Source of the DNA: Emiliania huxleyi CCMP1516 | Taxonomy: Eukaryota > Haptophyta > Isochrysidales > Noelaerhabdaceae | NCBI RefSeq assembly: GCF_000372725.1 | Contig: NW_005200881.1 | Location: 583,191 to 647,190, forward strand | DNA length: 64,000 nucleotides | Direction of reading: 5' to 3' | Program-made: the position numbers and the translations under genes | The notes under the pieces: generated by a model | The model's database searches: none | What the model was told of the DNA's origin: nothing | What the model saw: the letters and a program-made list of their open reading frames with translations, nothing else | In this document: positions 26,168-37,720 of the stretch, piece by piece | How positions within the stretch are numbered: position 1 is the stretch's first letter | Layout: every line of letters begins with the position of its first letter

Positions 26168-29100
26168 ATGGCGACCATGGAGAAGGGACAGGTCGTAGCC
26201 TGTGGCACCGGCCTGTCGACGAAGATCGGCACGGTCGTGTACTTCGACCGCAAGAAGCAACTGGTGCAAGTCAAGTGGATGCTAGGGTCGGGCGAGGACT
26301 CGAACGACTTCTCCGAGCACAGCGTCGGAAAGCAGTCGAAAGGGAAACGCCTCCGCGTCGCCACACCCGTCGACCATAGCGCGTTCCGCGAGGCACACTA
26401 CTGGCGTCCGCGCCGCTCGCCGCGCGGGTCCGCACCAGCGGTGGCCGGCGAGGCGGCTGGCGAGGCGGCTGGCGAGGCGCCTTTCGGCCGTCCCGCAAAG
26501 GGCGTCGCGTCGGCGGGCTGCACCCACCCGCCGTCCCGAGGCCACGCGCCAGCCGAAGAGTGCGACGATCCCGAGCGCAGCGCGGCCAAGCGCCACAAGC
26601 TCGTTACCAAGCCGTGCCAGCTGGGCTCGCCCTCTGGAGCGGCCAAGTCAAAGCCGCGTGCGGCGGCAGTGTTGACCGCGCCGCAGCAGCCCCTCTCCCA
26701 GGCGCTCTCCCTCCCCGCCTCTTTCTTGCCGCCCCTCGCCCCGCCGCCGCCCCTCTCTCTGCCGCCGCCCCTCGCCCCGCCGCCACTCCTCACGCACACC
26801 GCACCACCGCCTGCTTGTAGTTGGGCGACAGCAAGCGGCGGCACGAGCTCGAGGAGGAGGAGGAGGAGGAGAAGGAGGACGTTGAGATGAGCGAGGCGGA
26901 GAGCGGCGACAACGTCGTCGGCAAGGAGCTCTCGATCGAGCAGGAGGGGGGCGGCCGCCGCGTGGCCACCGTCGTGGCGCACTACCCGAGCACCGGCCAC
27001 CACCGCGTGCGCTACGCTGACGGCAGCGGCGGCGCCGAGGACAGGGTGCTGCTCAAGGAGGTCAAGTGGGACTACCACCGCAAGCAGGACTCGGACTCGC
27101 CCCCGGCGGTGCAGGACTCGGACTCGGAGGCGCCTCCCCGAGGCGGCGCGTGCTCGGGTGCTTGCGCATGACGCGTCCGTTGCGTGTGCGCCGTAGGGCC
27201 TGCTCGAGGCGGCGTGCTCGGGCGCATCGAAGAACGCGCCGCCGCAGAGGTCGAGCAAGGCCCCGGCGCCCAAAAGCCCTGGCAAGGAGCCCGAGCGGCG
27301 CAAGGGGTTTGTGCACCCCCCCCCCCCCCCCCGCCTTCGGGTGAGATTTTTCCAACCCCCCATCCCCCAACAACGGGGGCCCCAATAGACGGGAAGCGGC
27401 CCGCCACATCCTATCACCCCCCGCGCAAGGGAGTCCTCCGGACGGATCTCCCAGCGGTAGGGACTCTTTCTCCCCGGCTGCGTCGTGGCTAGGCTCCCCC
27501 CCCCCCCACACACACACACACACACAATCCACCACAGCCGCTCCCTCGCTGCACCCGCCAGCACACACACCCCCTCTCCCCGTCTCGACCGCGCGCAGGC
27601 CAGCCGGCCCCAGCGCGGCCCCCGCCTCCGATGCGCGGCGGGCCTGCGCCCGTTGCGGCTGGCCCATCTCGCTTGGGATTCCCACCTCCCGCAAAACTTG
27701 CGGCCAACCCAGCTGCGCGCAGAGGGCAGTGTCGCTGCTCGGCGAGGAGATGGCTGGCACCTGGGAACAAGCGGGAACCCGGAGGGGAAGCCGGAAGGGA
27801 AGCCACAACGGCGGCGCGCGGGCGCCGCTCTCGGAGGAGGCGGCGGTGTGCTACGCGGCGGCGCTGCAGGCGGCGGCGGCGGAAGGGAGGCGCTCTCTGA
27901 GTGTCCGCGACACGTCCGTGACGTGCCATATAGGAGGCGACGCAGCGCAAGGCGGCGGCGGCGGCAGAGCGCAAGGCGTCAGAGGCGGCGGCATGTGCGT
28001 ACGAAGCCTCCGAGGCGGACCGGGCCGCGCTCGTCCGGGAGTTCGTGGAGCGAGTGCAGCAGCTGGGCGTCGCCGGAGCCGCCGGGCATCTCGAGATCGT
28101 CGTTACCGCCGACACGCAGCAGGGCGCTGCCAAAGGCCGTCGCGATCCCATCCTGGCGCACGGCGCGGTGCCGCAAGAGCTGCCGCTCAAAGACTTCGCG
28201 CAGCTGCCGGAAGTGAGCGATGCCATGGCCCGCCTCGAGCCAGAGGACGCGATGCAGGTCGTCGTGTACGCCGCATCGTGTGGCGACCTCCTGTCGCGCA
28301 ACGGCACCGGCTACGGCACCTTCTACTTGCTGCCGCCGGATGTGGCACGGGACTGCGGCGGCTCGCTAGTGTCGGGGGGCGAGCACGTGTGGCTGACTGA
28401 GGCCAGGCTCGCCGCTGTCCGCGGTGCTGATCCACGCCTGGCGGAGGCGCTGCTCCGCTTCCGCAACGTCATCGACGACGCCATGCTGGCGGGCGGCGAC
28501 TCCAAGGCGGACCTGAAGATGCACGTCAAGGTCGAGCACGCGAAGTGCGACCACCGCCTCCAGTGCCTCTGCAGCAGCAACCCCAGCAACGCGGTGTGCC
28601 AGCCTTGCCCCGGCTCCGACGCCTCGGATGCCACGTTCGAGCTGCACCGGGTTAGCGGCTCGGCGAAGTGTCAGTAATCTCCCGTGAATCAGCGCTTGAT
28701 GCCTACTATTTGTGAACAGGACGCCGCTTGCCCTGAGGAGCGCGACCGGTGGGTCGCCGCGTGGCAGCGGACGCTGGTGAGCGGCCTCGCGCACGCGCTC
28801 TTCGAGCTGCTCGCCACTCGCTGCCCGTACTCGCCCCGCGCCTCGTTCTTCATTTCGGGGGGCAACCAGACCGCCGAGCAACGCGCACGCACTGAGGCGC
28901 TGTACGCCGAGGCGCAGCTCGAGGCCAAGCACGAGTCAAAGGAGACGAAGAGAAAATTCCTCAACAATCACGTCGAGGGCCTGGCGAAGGCCGAGGCGCA
29001 CGGGCTGGGGCGTCCTGGTCTGCTGCCGGCGTGGCAGCACGGCAAGGGCGGCTCGCTCAGCCGGCAGCAGCTGGTGCGGCAAGAGGGGATGCGCACCGTC

Positions 29101-29346
29101 TTGCTCGCGGCCGTGCCGCTCGCCCAGCTGAGCCTCCCTGCCGGCTGCACGCGGCGCGATGCCCCATGGTATTACGGCGTCGCGTCGATGCTCATCAAGA
29201 ACGAGAACGGCGTGTCGGCGTACGTCATGTCGGCCGCTGCGCGCGGCGCGTCGCTCAAAGGCGTCGAGGGGATCGGAGACCTCTTTGGCCTCCGCGCGGA
29301 GGCGGAGCTGGGCCTCATGCACGCCGTGCCGCGGCAGCCCGCTTGA
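26168..29346 (+). CDS. Multi-exon gene with Tudor/SH3-like segments, function unknown
   Basis: ATG 26168 opens MATMEKGQVVACGTGLSTKI followed by GTVVYFDRKKQLVQVKWML, an SH3/Tudor-like barrel. A basic, Pro-rich linker follows. A second barrel-like stretch is near 26945-27070 (GRRVATVVAHYPSTGHHRVR, then LLKEVKWDY) after an acidic EEEEEEEKED run. A further segment (about 27930-28670) has an Ala-rich coiled coil, then LEIVVTADTQQGAAKGRRDP and VEHAKCDHRLQCLCSSNPSN. The last segment (about 28720-29346) includes DAACPEERDRWVAAWQRTLV and PWYYGVASMLIKNENGVSAY, with a stop at 29344-29346. Poly-C and (CA)n tracts around 27315-27525 lie in intron-like sequence. Joining all segments into one gene rests only on collinearity and strand; the end segment could be a separate gene. 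The N-terminal barrel resembles that of the recombinase at 3-5.6 kb. Confidence 0.45.
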
Positions 29347-30224
29347 TGGCGTCAGCCTGAGGCGAGGCGAGGAGGCGAGGCGAGGGACGGGGCAGCAGCG
29401 GGGCACGCAGCGGGACCTGACAGCGGGGGAAACGACGGGGGGGGGGGAGGCTGACGGCGCGCGAGGAGCGTGCCCAGGTCGCAGCCGACGCGCAGAACGA
29501 GCGGCGAGTTCGCACATGTGCATGCACGTTTCGCGTATGCGCGCACGTTTTGGGTGGAGTACCGGCGGAGGGAGCAGAGTGCAGAGAGGGATGTTTGCGT
29601 TGAATGTTGTACTTCGCGGATTGTTTTGAGCGAACAAAAGCCGTAGTTCGGGATCTGCGCCGGCGTCGCGCGAAGGAGGCGGTCCTACGACTTGCTACTA
29701 GCTACTTCGCGACGTGGCACGTGCAGCTGCAGGCGCCGCACCGCCGCAAGAAGACTTGTACGCGGTCTCAAAAGGAGAAAAAAATCGCAGACACGCTTGC
29801 ACAGGCCCCAGATGCGCACCTCGGCTGTGCCCATTGCGGGTCCCCCCGCCGGGTTTCTCTCTTTCAATTTATGTAGCTCTTACGAACATACCCGAGGGTG
29901 AACTGCTGACTTTCCTCATACTTTTTTTGAAGAGAGGTTTATGTTAAATAAATAGAGCAGACAACCCCTGGTCTTAGGTATATCAACCCCTGGTGGGATT
30001 AGGGCAGCAACCCGACGGGCAGACCCCGCCCCGCTCGGAGGGCGTGCACCACACAGCCCCCCGGGGGCACACAGCCTTATCAAGGTTTATGTTCGTGTCG
30101 GACAAGTCTCTTTTTATCCCGCCTGCTCTCCTTGCTATTCCGCCTCCTCCGCGCTCCCTGCTCGCCGCCTGCGCCAGCTGCGCCGCGCCTTTGCCGCCAG
30201 TCGCTCCCCGCTGCCCACTCCATC
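29347..30224. other. Intergenic, no supported gene
   Basis: GAGGCGAGGCGAGG purine-rich repeats follow the preceding stop, then a relatively AT-rich stretch near 29870-29960. No coding signal on either strand. Confidence 0.5.
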
Positions 30225-31751
30225 ATGACCGATCCCGAGTGCGCTGTCGCCGGCGTGCAGCTCGTCGACGACCAGACCTCGCACACGCTCCTCCTCTTCC
30301 TCTCCTTCCTGCTGCTCTCCTTTGTGGGCGGCGCCATCGCGATCGCCGGCGCCATGCCGCCCGACCCGTCCGTCCACTGGCCTGGCCACTCGTGGATCCA
30401 CTTTATGAAGCGGCTGCACGTCATCTTCTCGATCGGCTGCTTCCTGATGAACCTCTGTGCCTGCTTCTTCTCCATCTTCGCCCTCCACCGCACGCTCGCC
30501 GGCGGGTTTGACATGCGCGGCCGGTCGGCCGCCGAGGTGCTGCTGCGGGAGCTCGAGTACGAGTACGTGGCGGTGTCGGTGTACTACTTTGCCGGGATGA
30601 TGCTGCTCATGGGCCCGGTCGGCATACGCTGCTTCTGCATGGTGCAGCAGGGCCTCCGCTCCGACACGCTTGCCGCCGCGGTGATGTGCCTGATCGTCGG
30701 CGTCGTGCTGCTGATCCTCTCCTTCTTCAACGCGCACCTGGTCCACACGCCTTTCGCCTCGTTCGCGCACCTCTGCCTCCGCTTCATCGAGCTCTCGCTC
30801 GCCCGCTGCTTCGGCGGCGGCAAACCCGCCGTCACCTTGCTGCTCGCCTGGACCTGCCAGGCGCCGCTGCACCGCCTCGCCTCTCCTCGCCTCCCACTGC
30901 GGCACTCCTAGCCGCGCCGCAGCTCCACTCCTCGCCTCGCCACACCGCCACGCGTCGCATCTCACCACGCCTCGCCTCGCGCCGCCTCGCACCACCGCCT
31001 TCCCCCCCCGCGCCTCCCCTCGGCAGTGCGTCTCCGTCGTCCTCGCTGTCTGCTCGCTGATCGAGACGGCGGCCGGGCGCTGCCACGCTGCACGCCGCAG
31101 GAGCCTCTTCGGAGCCCTCACGCTGCTCCTGTAGGTGCCCTGGCTCTACTACCGCGAGCTGTACGCCGAAGAGTCGGCGCACGCAGACTCGGACGCCGCG
31201 GCAGCAGCCGCGGCCCTCCCCTCCTCGGCGGAACAGATGCAGCGGCAGCAGCTGCAGCCGTCGCAGCCGGGCGCGGCGGCGGCGCGGCCCGCGGGCGTGT
31301 GTGGCAGCGGCAGCAGCTCGGGTCGCGTCTCGTGGGAAGGCGGCGCCGTCGGCGGCCTGTCGCAGCTGCGCAACGTGCGCGGCTCAATGGGCGAGGTGCT
31401 GCAGTCCATCTCCGAGCCGGACACGCGCGCCACCAGCCGCGAGGGGATCCCTCGCCCCAGGACGCGCCCGAGACCCGCTCCTCCCCCACCCGTAGGCCCG
31501 GCCGCGAGGAGGAGGACGGGCGGCACGGCTCACCGCCAATGCACTGCTCCCCGCCCGCAGCTGCGGAGCGACACGCCGCAGCCCCCGCCGCTTGGGCGCC
31601 GGCGCTCGCCGCGGCCGCCGCCCTCGACAACCCGCGCTGCCTCACTTCGCCAAAGCTCGCCAGCGGCGTACGCGCCAGCGCCGGCCTGAACCGGCGTCAA
31701 AATTCGGTGGCGTCGTCGCTGGCAAGCATCGACAGCTTGGTCGTCGACTAG
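30225..31751 (+). CDS. Polytopic membrane protein with an in-frame TAG
   Basis: ATG 30225 (MTDPECAVAGVQLVDDQTSH) is preferred over the upstream in-frame start, which would add an unlikely Ala/Pro N-terminus. Transmembrane segments: TLLLFLSFLLLSFVGGAIAI, LHVIFSIGCFLMNLCACFFS, YYFAGMMLLMGPVGIRCFC, and LAAAVMCLIVGVVLLILSFF. After HLCLRFIELSLARCF an intron with a C-rich 3' end (CCCTCGGCAG, ending 31026) leads to CVSVVLAVCSLIETAAGR and GALTLLL. There a TAG (31132-31134) interrupts the frame, which then continues at once with VPWLYYRELYAEESAHAD. The C-terminal tail is Gln/Ser/Ala-rich and ends NSVASSLASIDSLVVD after a further intron. Either an unrecognised splice removes the TAG, the base call is wrong, or the gene is damaged. 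No family recognised; the cytoplasmic tail lies after the last TM. Confidence 0.6.
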
Positions 31752-33375
31752 AGCCTCTTGCGCGCGGCGACCGCGCCCTCGCGGCCACGCTGAGGCTACC
31801 GGCCCAGCCATGGCCCTCCCGCCATCTATCACTACGCTCCGACGCCAGCGGGCCGGCTGGTGGCCCCGCCGGCTGTCGACGCGCGCGGTGTCTCTAGTCT
31901 GTTTTGGCTGTGGGCTCGCGCCCCGGGTCTCTGCGCCGTCGCGGGCGGGGCTCCACCATGTTGCTAATACATGATTATGTGGTGTGCGTCATCCGCCCTG
32001 CTCATCTTTCGGCATGTCTCGCGGGCATGTCATGTCGCCACTCTCCACTGGTGACCACTGAGGTGACGAAGCGATGGACACCCGCGCTCCCTCTGAGGCG
32101 AGCGTATAGATTATTGCTGGACCTCGTCGTGGTACGGCAGCGCTGGCAGGCGCGATGAGCCGCCGCACGCAGGCGGACCTTGTGTATGCGGCGAACGCTT
32201 AAAAAATGGGTGCTCTACGTCACTTTTTTGGAGTAACCGTAAACCGATCGTCGTGCCGAGGCCCGAGCTGGCCGTGTGACAGCGATTTTGGTAGTTTTTG
32301 GCGGCCGGGTTTTGCACCACAGACTTTTTGCAACTAGATTTGGGGGGTATTGCGGGTTCGGGGTTGGGGGGCGGGTTAACACCCCGCGCCTCGCGCCTGG
32401 GCCCCGCGCGTACACACCGGCGCGCGGTGTGTGGGGCAGTCTCCGCAGACGTCCGTCCCCTAGGCCTCCCCCCCGCCCCGTCCCGGCCGACCCCGCCCCC
32501 GGCGCCCGTCGCGGCGCACCGCGCACGAGAGCGGATAACGAAGCCGTATACTGAGGCCCCGACTCAGGCATGGAGGGACGGCGAGATAGGCGAAAAGGAC
32601 TTGCCGGAGGAGGTGATGGCTATGACTTTGGACCTTTGCGAGAGGTGGCGAGCGGAGCAAGCGCGGTGTAGGCGCGCCCACGCGGCGCAGCGGCTCTCCC
32701 GCGACCATAGCCCCTCCCGCAGCCGCAGCCGTAGCCGCAGCCCCAACTCTTGCTGCTCTCTTCTAGTGTCGGGTAGTGACCAGGGGGTGAGGGGACGGAT
32801 TGAAGATCCCTCACACCAAGATCGTGCAGGGCGGGGACACATGTCCCTAAATCCCATCTCGTCTCAGAGTTTGACCGTTTTTATTTATTTATTTCCCGAC
32901 TCAGGATGTGTATACCGCCGGTGCGCGGTGGGCGGTCGGCGGGCCTATTTACTCAGCCGCGCCGGTTCCGGGCGTTCCGTGCGGGCCGAAGGACCCCTCG
33001 CTCCCGGCTCGCGCGGCCACGCTTTTTTTACTTTCACAGCTCTTTCTCACACGTTTCAGTTTTTTCAGACGCAGCAGGCAGACGCGCAACTGTGCCACTC
33101 TCGGCGCGCGCGTCTCACATTTTCCCACACGTGGTGCAGGAGAGAACACGCAGACAGTGGGTCCGTACTTTGTGTCTGGCGGCCATTCGCTCCCGCATCT
33201 ACCTAGCTAACCTACCCAGCGCTACACACCATCTCTGCCCCCCCCAAACTCTCAAAAGACAAAGAAGCTCGGTCTTCGTTCGAAAGCACCAGCACCGCGG
33301 CACCGGACCGGTCACCGCACGGATTGGAAGGGGACGGACCGCCAATGCCGAACAAAGACTGACGGTCTTGTGCGA
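31752..33375. other. Intergenic, no supported gene
   Basis: Contains a short Arg-Ser-rich reading frame (around 32560-32790, with LPEEVMAMTLDLCERWRAEQ and SRSRSRSRS) that could be an exon remnant, but it has no clear start, no splice partner and a stop soon after. The rest is non-coding by eye. Confidence 0.45.
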
Positions 33376-34297
33376 TTAACATGCTGGGCGATCTCCCGCC
33401 GCCGCGCGAGATTGCAGCGGTACCGCCCTTGGCAAATACCGCGGCGACTCAGCAAGCAAAGAGGCACCTCCGCGCCCGTCCCCGCCGACCGCACGCTCGA
33501 GATCCTTGCACGCCTCCAGCTCATACTGCTTGATCTGTTGCAGCCGCTCAATCGCCGATTCCTCTTCCTCCCTGTGCAAGGACACCGCCTTGTCGGCGAG
33601 CCGGCGGCGCTGCTCCTCTACCATCAGCCGCTCCTCGCTCTCGAGCTGTAGGCTCTCTTCGTACTCCATCCGTTCCTGCATCCGCCGCCGCTGCACGTCG
33701 GCAGCGTGCTCTCGCATCACCTGGCGGCGGCACTCAAGATCTTTGTGGAGGGATTGTGGAGAGGCATTCACAGGTGGGGGGGGAGGGCGGGAGGCGCGGC
33801 GCCGGCACCTCTGTGACTTGGCGGTTGCGCTCAAGCTGCTGCTGCTGCTTGACGCGGAGATAGTCATTGATGAGCGCGCGCTGATCTCGCATGACGGCCG
33901 CGTCGTGCTTCTTCTGCGCCTGCAGGGCGTCCAAATTCGCCTGCACCTTGCCAGACATCTCATTCTTCGACGCCTGCAGGGCTTCTCGTCTGCGATCTCG
34001 CTGGCGCTCGCTGCGCTCCGCCTCGAGCTGCTTGCGCAGGTGAGCTCGCTCGTTGCGCGCTCGCAGCTGTATGATCTGCTCCGCTCGCTTCCTCGTTTCC
34101 TCAATCTTTTTCAGAGCCTTGCGCTCCTCTTGCCCGAGTTTCTCAAGTCTGTTGCGCAGCAGAGTCACATCTGACTCCGCGCGCATGCGCGCATTGCGGA
34201 TGTTCAGAATGTGCGAACCGGAGCCAGGCTGGGGGCTGTCCGCGCTGCTCATGGTCAGCGAGCCGCCTGAGCTGCTGTTCGCGCTCATGGACTGCAC
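33376..34297 (-). CDS. Coiled-coil protein, two exons
   Basis: Starts [20 protein letters not shown] at 34297. From about residue 30 nearly all of it is heptad-rich coiled coil: [40 protein letters not shown] and [20 protein letters not shown]. After VTEV an intron (about 33745-33815) joins a second coiled-coil exon, [40 protein letters not shown] and [20 protein letters not shown]. The end after LLAESPR may be non-homologous. The exact junction is unresolved because no GT/GC donor gives a clean phase. It is divergent from ARL3 with about 210 bp between start sites, so it may share a promoter; given ARL3's ciliary role a flagellar structural protein is plausible but unproven. Confidence 0.65.
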
Positions 34298-34505
34298 TCG
34301 GCGCAGACCCTTGCCAGGCCGTTTCGGAGTTGCGTTCGCGTGACAAAAAGAAGATGCCGCGGTTCGGCTTGCCGCGGGAGCCCTGGATCACACAGACCTA
34401 CACATTTCTTGCTGTCATTTGTGTTCACAGCTGAAGCTTCGGTTACATCGGAAGATCGGAACATCGGTTGCAACGGCCGCTCTGTGCAGAGCGCGCCACT
34501 CTGCC

Positions 34506-35392
34506 ATGTGTGCTGCCGCGCGCGCGCACAGCGCGGCGAGTCTGAGCGTGCTGCTCTGACAGATTTTCGACCTGCCCTGACCCTGCGCAGGGGTCTCCTA
34601 ACGCTGCTGCGCAACCTCAAGAAGGACGAGAAGGAGCTGCGGATACTGATGCTGGGCCTGGACAACTCGGGCAAGACTACAGCGCTCAAGCAGCTGGCGG
34701 GGGTGCCAGCGACACTCGTGCACCTCCCGTCTCCGTGGTCGGTCGCCCGCCAAATCACCGCATCGGGGCTGCGGATCGTAGGAGGATGTCAGTCAGATCA
34801 CGCCGACGCAGGGCTTCAACATCAAGTCGGTGCAGCAGGCGGGCTTCAAGCTGAATGTGTGGGACATCGGCGGCCAGAAGCACATCCGCCCCTACTGGAA
34901 GAATTACTACCAAAACACAGACTGTGTCATCTACATGGTGGACTCTGCTGATAAGCGGAGGACTGACGAGGCCGCGGAAGAGCTTGTGAGCCTCGCCGAG
35001 CCCGTCCCTGCCTTTGCTCCTATCGCCGCCACTACATCGCATCGCATCGCAAGCGTATTGAGTGGTGCCCTGACCTCGCGCAGATGTCCCTGCTAGAGGA
35101 GGAAGAGCTCAAGAGTGTAGCTGTGCTGGTGTTTGCCAACAAGCAGGATCTGTTGGGCGCTATGAGCGCGGCGGAGGTCATGAAGGAGCTCGAGCTAACC
35201 AGCCTGAAGGACAGGTGGGTGCACGTGCAGGCGCGAGGCGCACCCCCTTGACCGACCTACCCTTCTTTACTCGTCCGTCCACGGGTTGTTCACATTTCAT
35301 TTTTGCTGCTCTAGGCCTGCTCGGCAAAGACGGGCTCAGGCCTGGAGGACGGGCTGACAGAGCTCATGAGAGCTCAGCGTGGAGAACGATGA
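34506..35392 (+). CDS. ARL3: ARL3 small GTPase
   Basis: ARF-like 3 GTPase, which releases lipidated cargo from UNC119/PDE6D in cilia and flagella. Five exons: 34506-34507, 34591-34702, 34782-34985, 35084-35230 and 35315-35392, totalling 543 nt and 180 residues (human ARL3 has 182). Motifs: P-loop [16 protein letters not shown], switch [14 protein letters not shown], switch [23 protein letters not shown] in [15 protein letters not shown], and [12 protein letters not shown] for the SAK loop. [13 protein letters not shown] and the [10 protein letters not shown] block distinguish ARL3 (or its sister ARL2) from ARF1. Exon 1 contributes only AT, so the start codon would be split by an 83-bp intron and completed by the first G of exon 2, giving [10 protein letters not shown]. 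Another upstream start is possible. The last intron (35231-35314) is GC-AG. Confidence 0.92.
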
Positions 35393-35876
35393 CCGCTTTG
35401 ACAAATCGGAGTGATAAGGGGAATTAGAGAGAGCATCGGCGGGTGCCGATGGGTTCGGCTGGTGGAATGGTTGCTGCACCCGTGCCCCCGTGCTGGCCGT
35501 GCAGGACGCTCAACGCACCCTGCCGGAGCGAACACACACCTCAGCGCAGCCGCCGTAACACACCACAGGTGCAGCCGCCGGGAGGAGAAAAAATATAAAG
35601 GTTGCGCGCGGGGGGTTCACCTTTTTGCACAGCGAGTAATAATGGGGTGCCGGGGGGGGCGACCCCCCGCGAGAGACAGCTGACCCTGGAGAGAGTGCAG
35701 CACTGCAGCAGACCCTGGATACCGACACGGCGAGCGCCCCTGCAGTGTGCTGCAGTGCACACAGCGGCCGCGCCCCGCGAAAGAAGAGAAGTTTACAACA
35801 AAGCTCCCTCGCACGACACTGGCCACGGGACTGGCGCGCAGAGTCTCGCTCGCGCGGGTCTCGGGCCGGCGGCTGA

Positions 35877-36130
35877 GCCCTGGTCTGACAGCCTGACAGC
35901 AAACCCCGGACAGCGCCTGACAGTGCCCGACAGCCTGACAGCGTTGACAGCACTTCTCTGACAGCCTGACAGCACGTATCTGACAGCCTGACAGCAGAGT
36001 CTGACAGTCGAGGGGCTCTGTCGCTGTCAGGCCCTAACGTGACAGCCTGACAGCTGCCCGACAGCCCGACAGCACACAGTGGCCTGACAACAGCGCTGAC
36101 AGCCCGACAGCCCGACCAGCCCGACAGCAG
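35877..36130. repeat. Degenerate CTGACAG(CC) minisatellite, array 1
   Basis: Dozens of GACAGCCTGACAGC-type units with variable spacing. A matching array lies at 36925-37225 beyond the next gene. Just before it, 35778-35850 shares an inverted segment (CTCCCTCGCACGACACTGG) with 55519-55600. Confidence 0.9.
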
Positions 36131-36196
36131 CACAGACCATACACAGGCCGTGCAGCCTCTTTCTTGTGCCCCATGAGGGTATAACAAAACTATTAC

Positions 36197-36854
36197 ATGC
36201 AAAGACATGTAGTGATGGGATGGTCATGGGTCTCTCCTAGGGTCTCTCTCTCAACCCTCCCGCCCCACCTCTGCGGACCCGCGGCTGAGGAGCTCGACTT
36301 CTACATGGATGATGATGACGGTGACCACGCCCTTGCCGCCTGTCACACACACACACATAAGACGTGCATCCTCATCTCTCCCTCTTCTCTTTCTCTCCGC
36401 AGTTGCGGTGCTCTTCACCATGGAGGATAGCTCCAAGGTCTTTGCCATCGGCAACATCGAGCAGGTGGCCGTCGCCGACGGCACGGTAGACGCGCGCCGC
36501 GCCACTGGCAGCTCGAGCGCAGAGTACCTGCGCCAGCTCTCGATGAGTCAGCGCAGCAACGGGGTCTTCATCAACGACCCCAAGGGCCTCTTTATCCTCC
36601 GGTGGTACCGTGAGGTGAAGGGTGACGGGACCCCCCCAGACGGCCCGCGCTACCAGAACAGAGCGTGCAAGTACTACAAGCTGACGAGCGACAACGATGG
36701 GGAGGCCTTCCGCTGGACCAGCAACTACCAGATCATCAGCAAGGTGTACCTGAAGAAGCACTCCAGTCTGCCTCTCTGCTATTCTCTCAGTGCGGCAGAC
36801 AAGAAGATGGTGACGTCCACCATGAAGAAGATGGTGGGACCGGAGGCAGAGTAG
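36197..36854 (+). CDS. Small soluble protein, unrecognised, two exons
   Basis: Exon 1 (from a start between 36197 and 36216) ends at 36320 in AAEELDFYMDDDD. A GT-AG intron (36321-36402) with a pyrimidine-rich end leads to exon 2, VAVLFTMEDSSKVFAIGNIE, continuing RQLSMSQRSNGVFINDPKGL, FILRWYREVKGDGTPPDGPR, WTSNYQIISKVYLKKHSSLP and a Lys-rich end. Frame, codon bias and splice signals all support a real gene of about 180 residues. It has no signal peptide or TM segment. I do not recognise the family. It sits between two CTGACAG minisatellite arrays. If translation starts inside exon 2 (36421), the product is 144 residues. Confidence 0.65.
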
Positions 36855-36924
36855 AGACTAGAGTATGTGTGCAGTAGAGTCCTGCTGGTCTCCTCTTGAT
36901 AGTGTCATAAGTGTGGCTGGTGTG

Positions 36925-37225
36925 TGTCAGAGCCTGACAGCACCCCGACAGCACCACCTGACAGCACCTGACAGCAACAGCCCAACGTCTGACAGCAGCA
37001 GCAGCCTGACAGCTCTGACAGCTCCGACAGCGTCTGACAGCAACACCCGACAGCTCTGACAGCACCCGACAGCTACAGAGCCCCTCGACTGTCAGACACG
37101 CACCCGACAGCACCCGACAGCACTGACAGCACCCGACAGCTGGTCTGACAGAGGCACCTGACAGTGCCTGACAGCTGCCCGACAGCCCGACAGATCACCT
37201 GACAGCACCTGACAGCCTGACAGCC
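36925..37225. repeat. Degenerate CTGACAG minisatellite, array 2
   Basis: Same unit and orientation as the array at 35877, beginning about 75 bp after the stop of the intervening gene. 37226-37720, downstream, has no supported gene. Confidence 0.9.
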
Positions 37226-37720
37226 AGGGCTCAGGCCGGCGGCCGCCGCCCGCGTGCCGCGAGCATATGCTACCAGGTCACAGTATGGGTTCGGGACGTA
37301 TTCACAGCAGTGTGAAGGTAGGGGACGAAAAAAGAAACCCCCGGAGTACCAGTATGGGTTTCTCTGTTCGCCCGCGGAGAAGAAGAAATCCAGGCTGAAT
37401 TTCTTCTGACTTCTCTTCGCGTGGCGGGTGGAAAAAAAAGGGTGGGTGCAATCGAGAGTGGGCGCGACCGCAATCCCACTGGATTGCGTTGATTGCATGT
37501 GATTGCATGTGATTGTAGTCGAACTCGGCGGTGACCGGCCCCGCGCCGGCGGCATGTGGGCCGTTGTGCCAATATGCGACAAAGAAGAGAAAGCAAAGCG
37601 AAAAATCAGATAACCAAGGACCGGAGTTTGACAGGGCTAACACACCTGGCCCCGAGCACGACGGTGCTCAGCCGAGCGCCCGAAGCCACACAGGGACAAC
37701 ACAATTTATATTCTTAGTTG

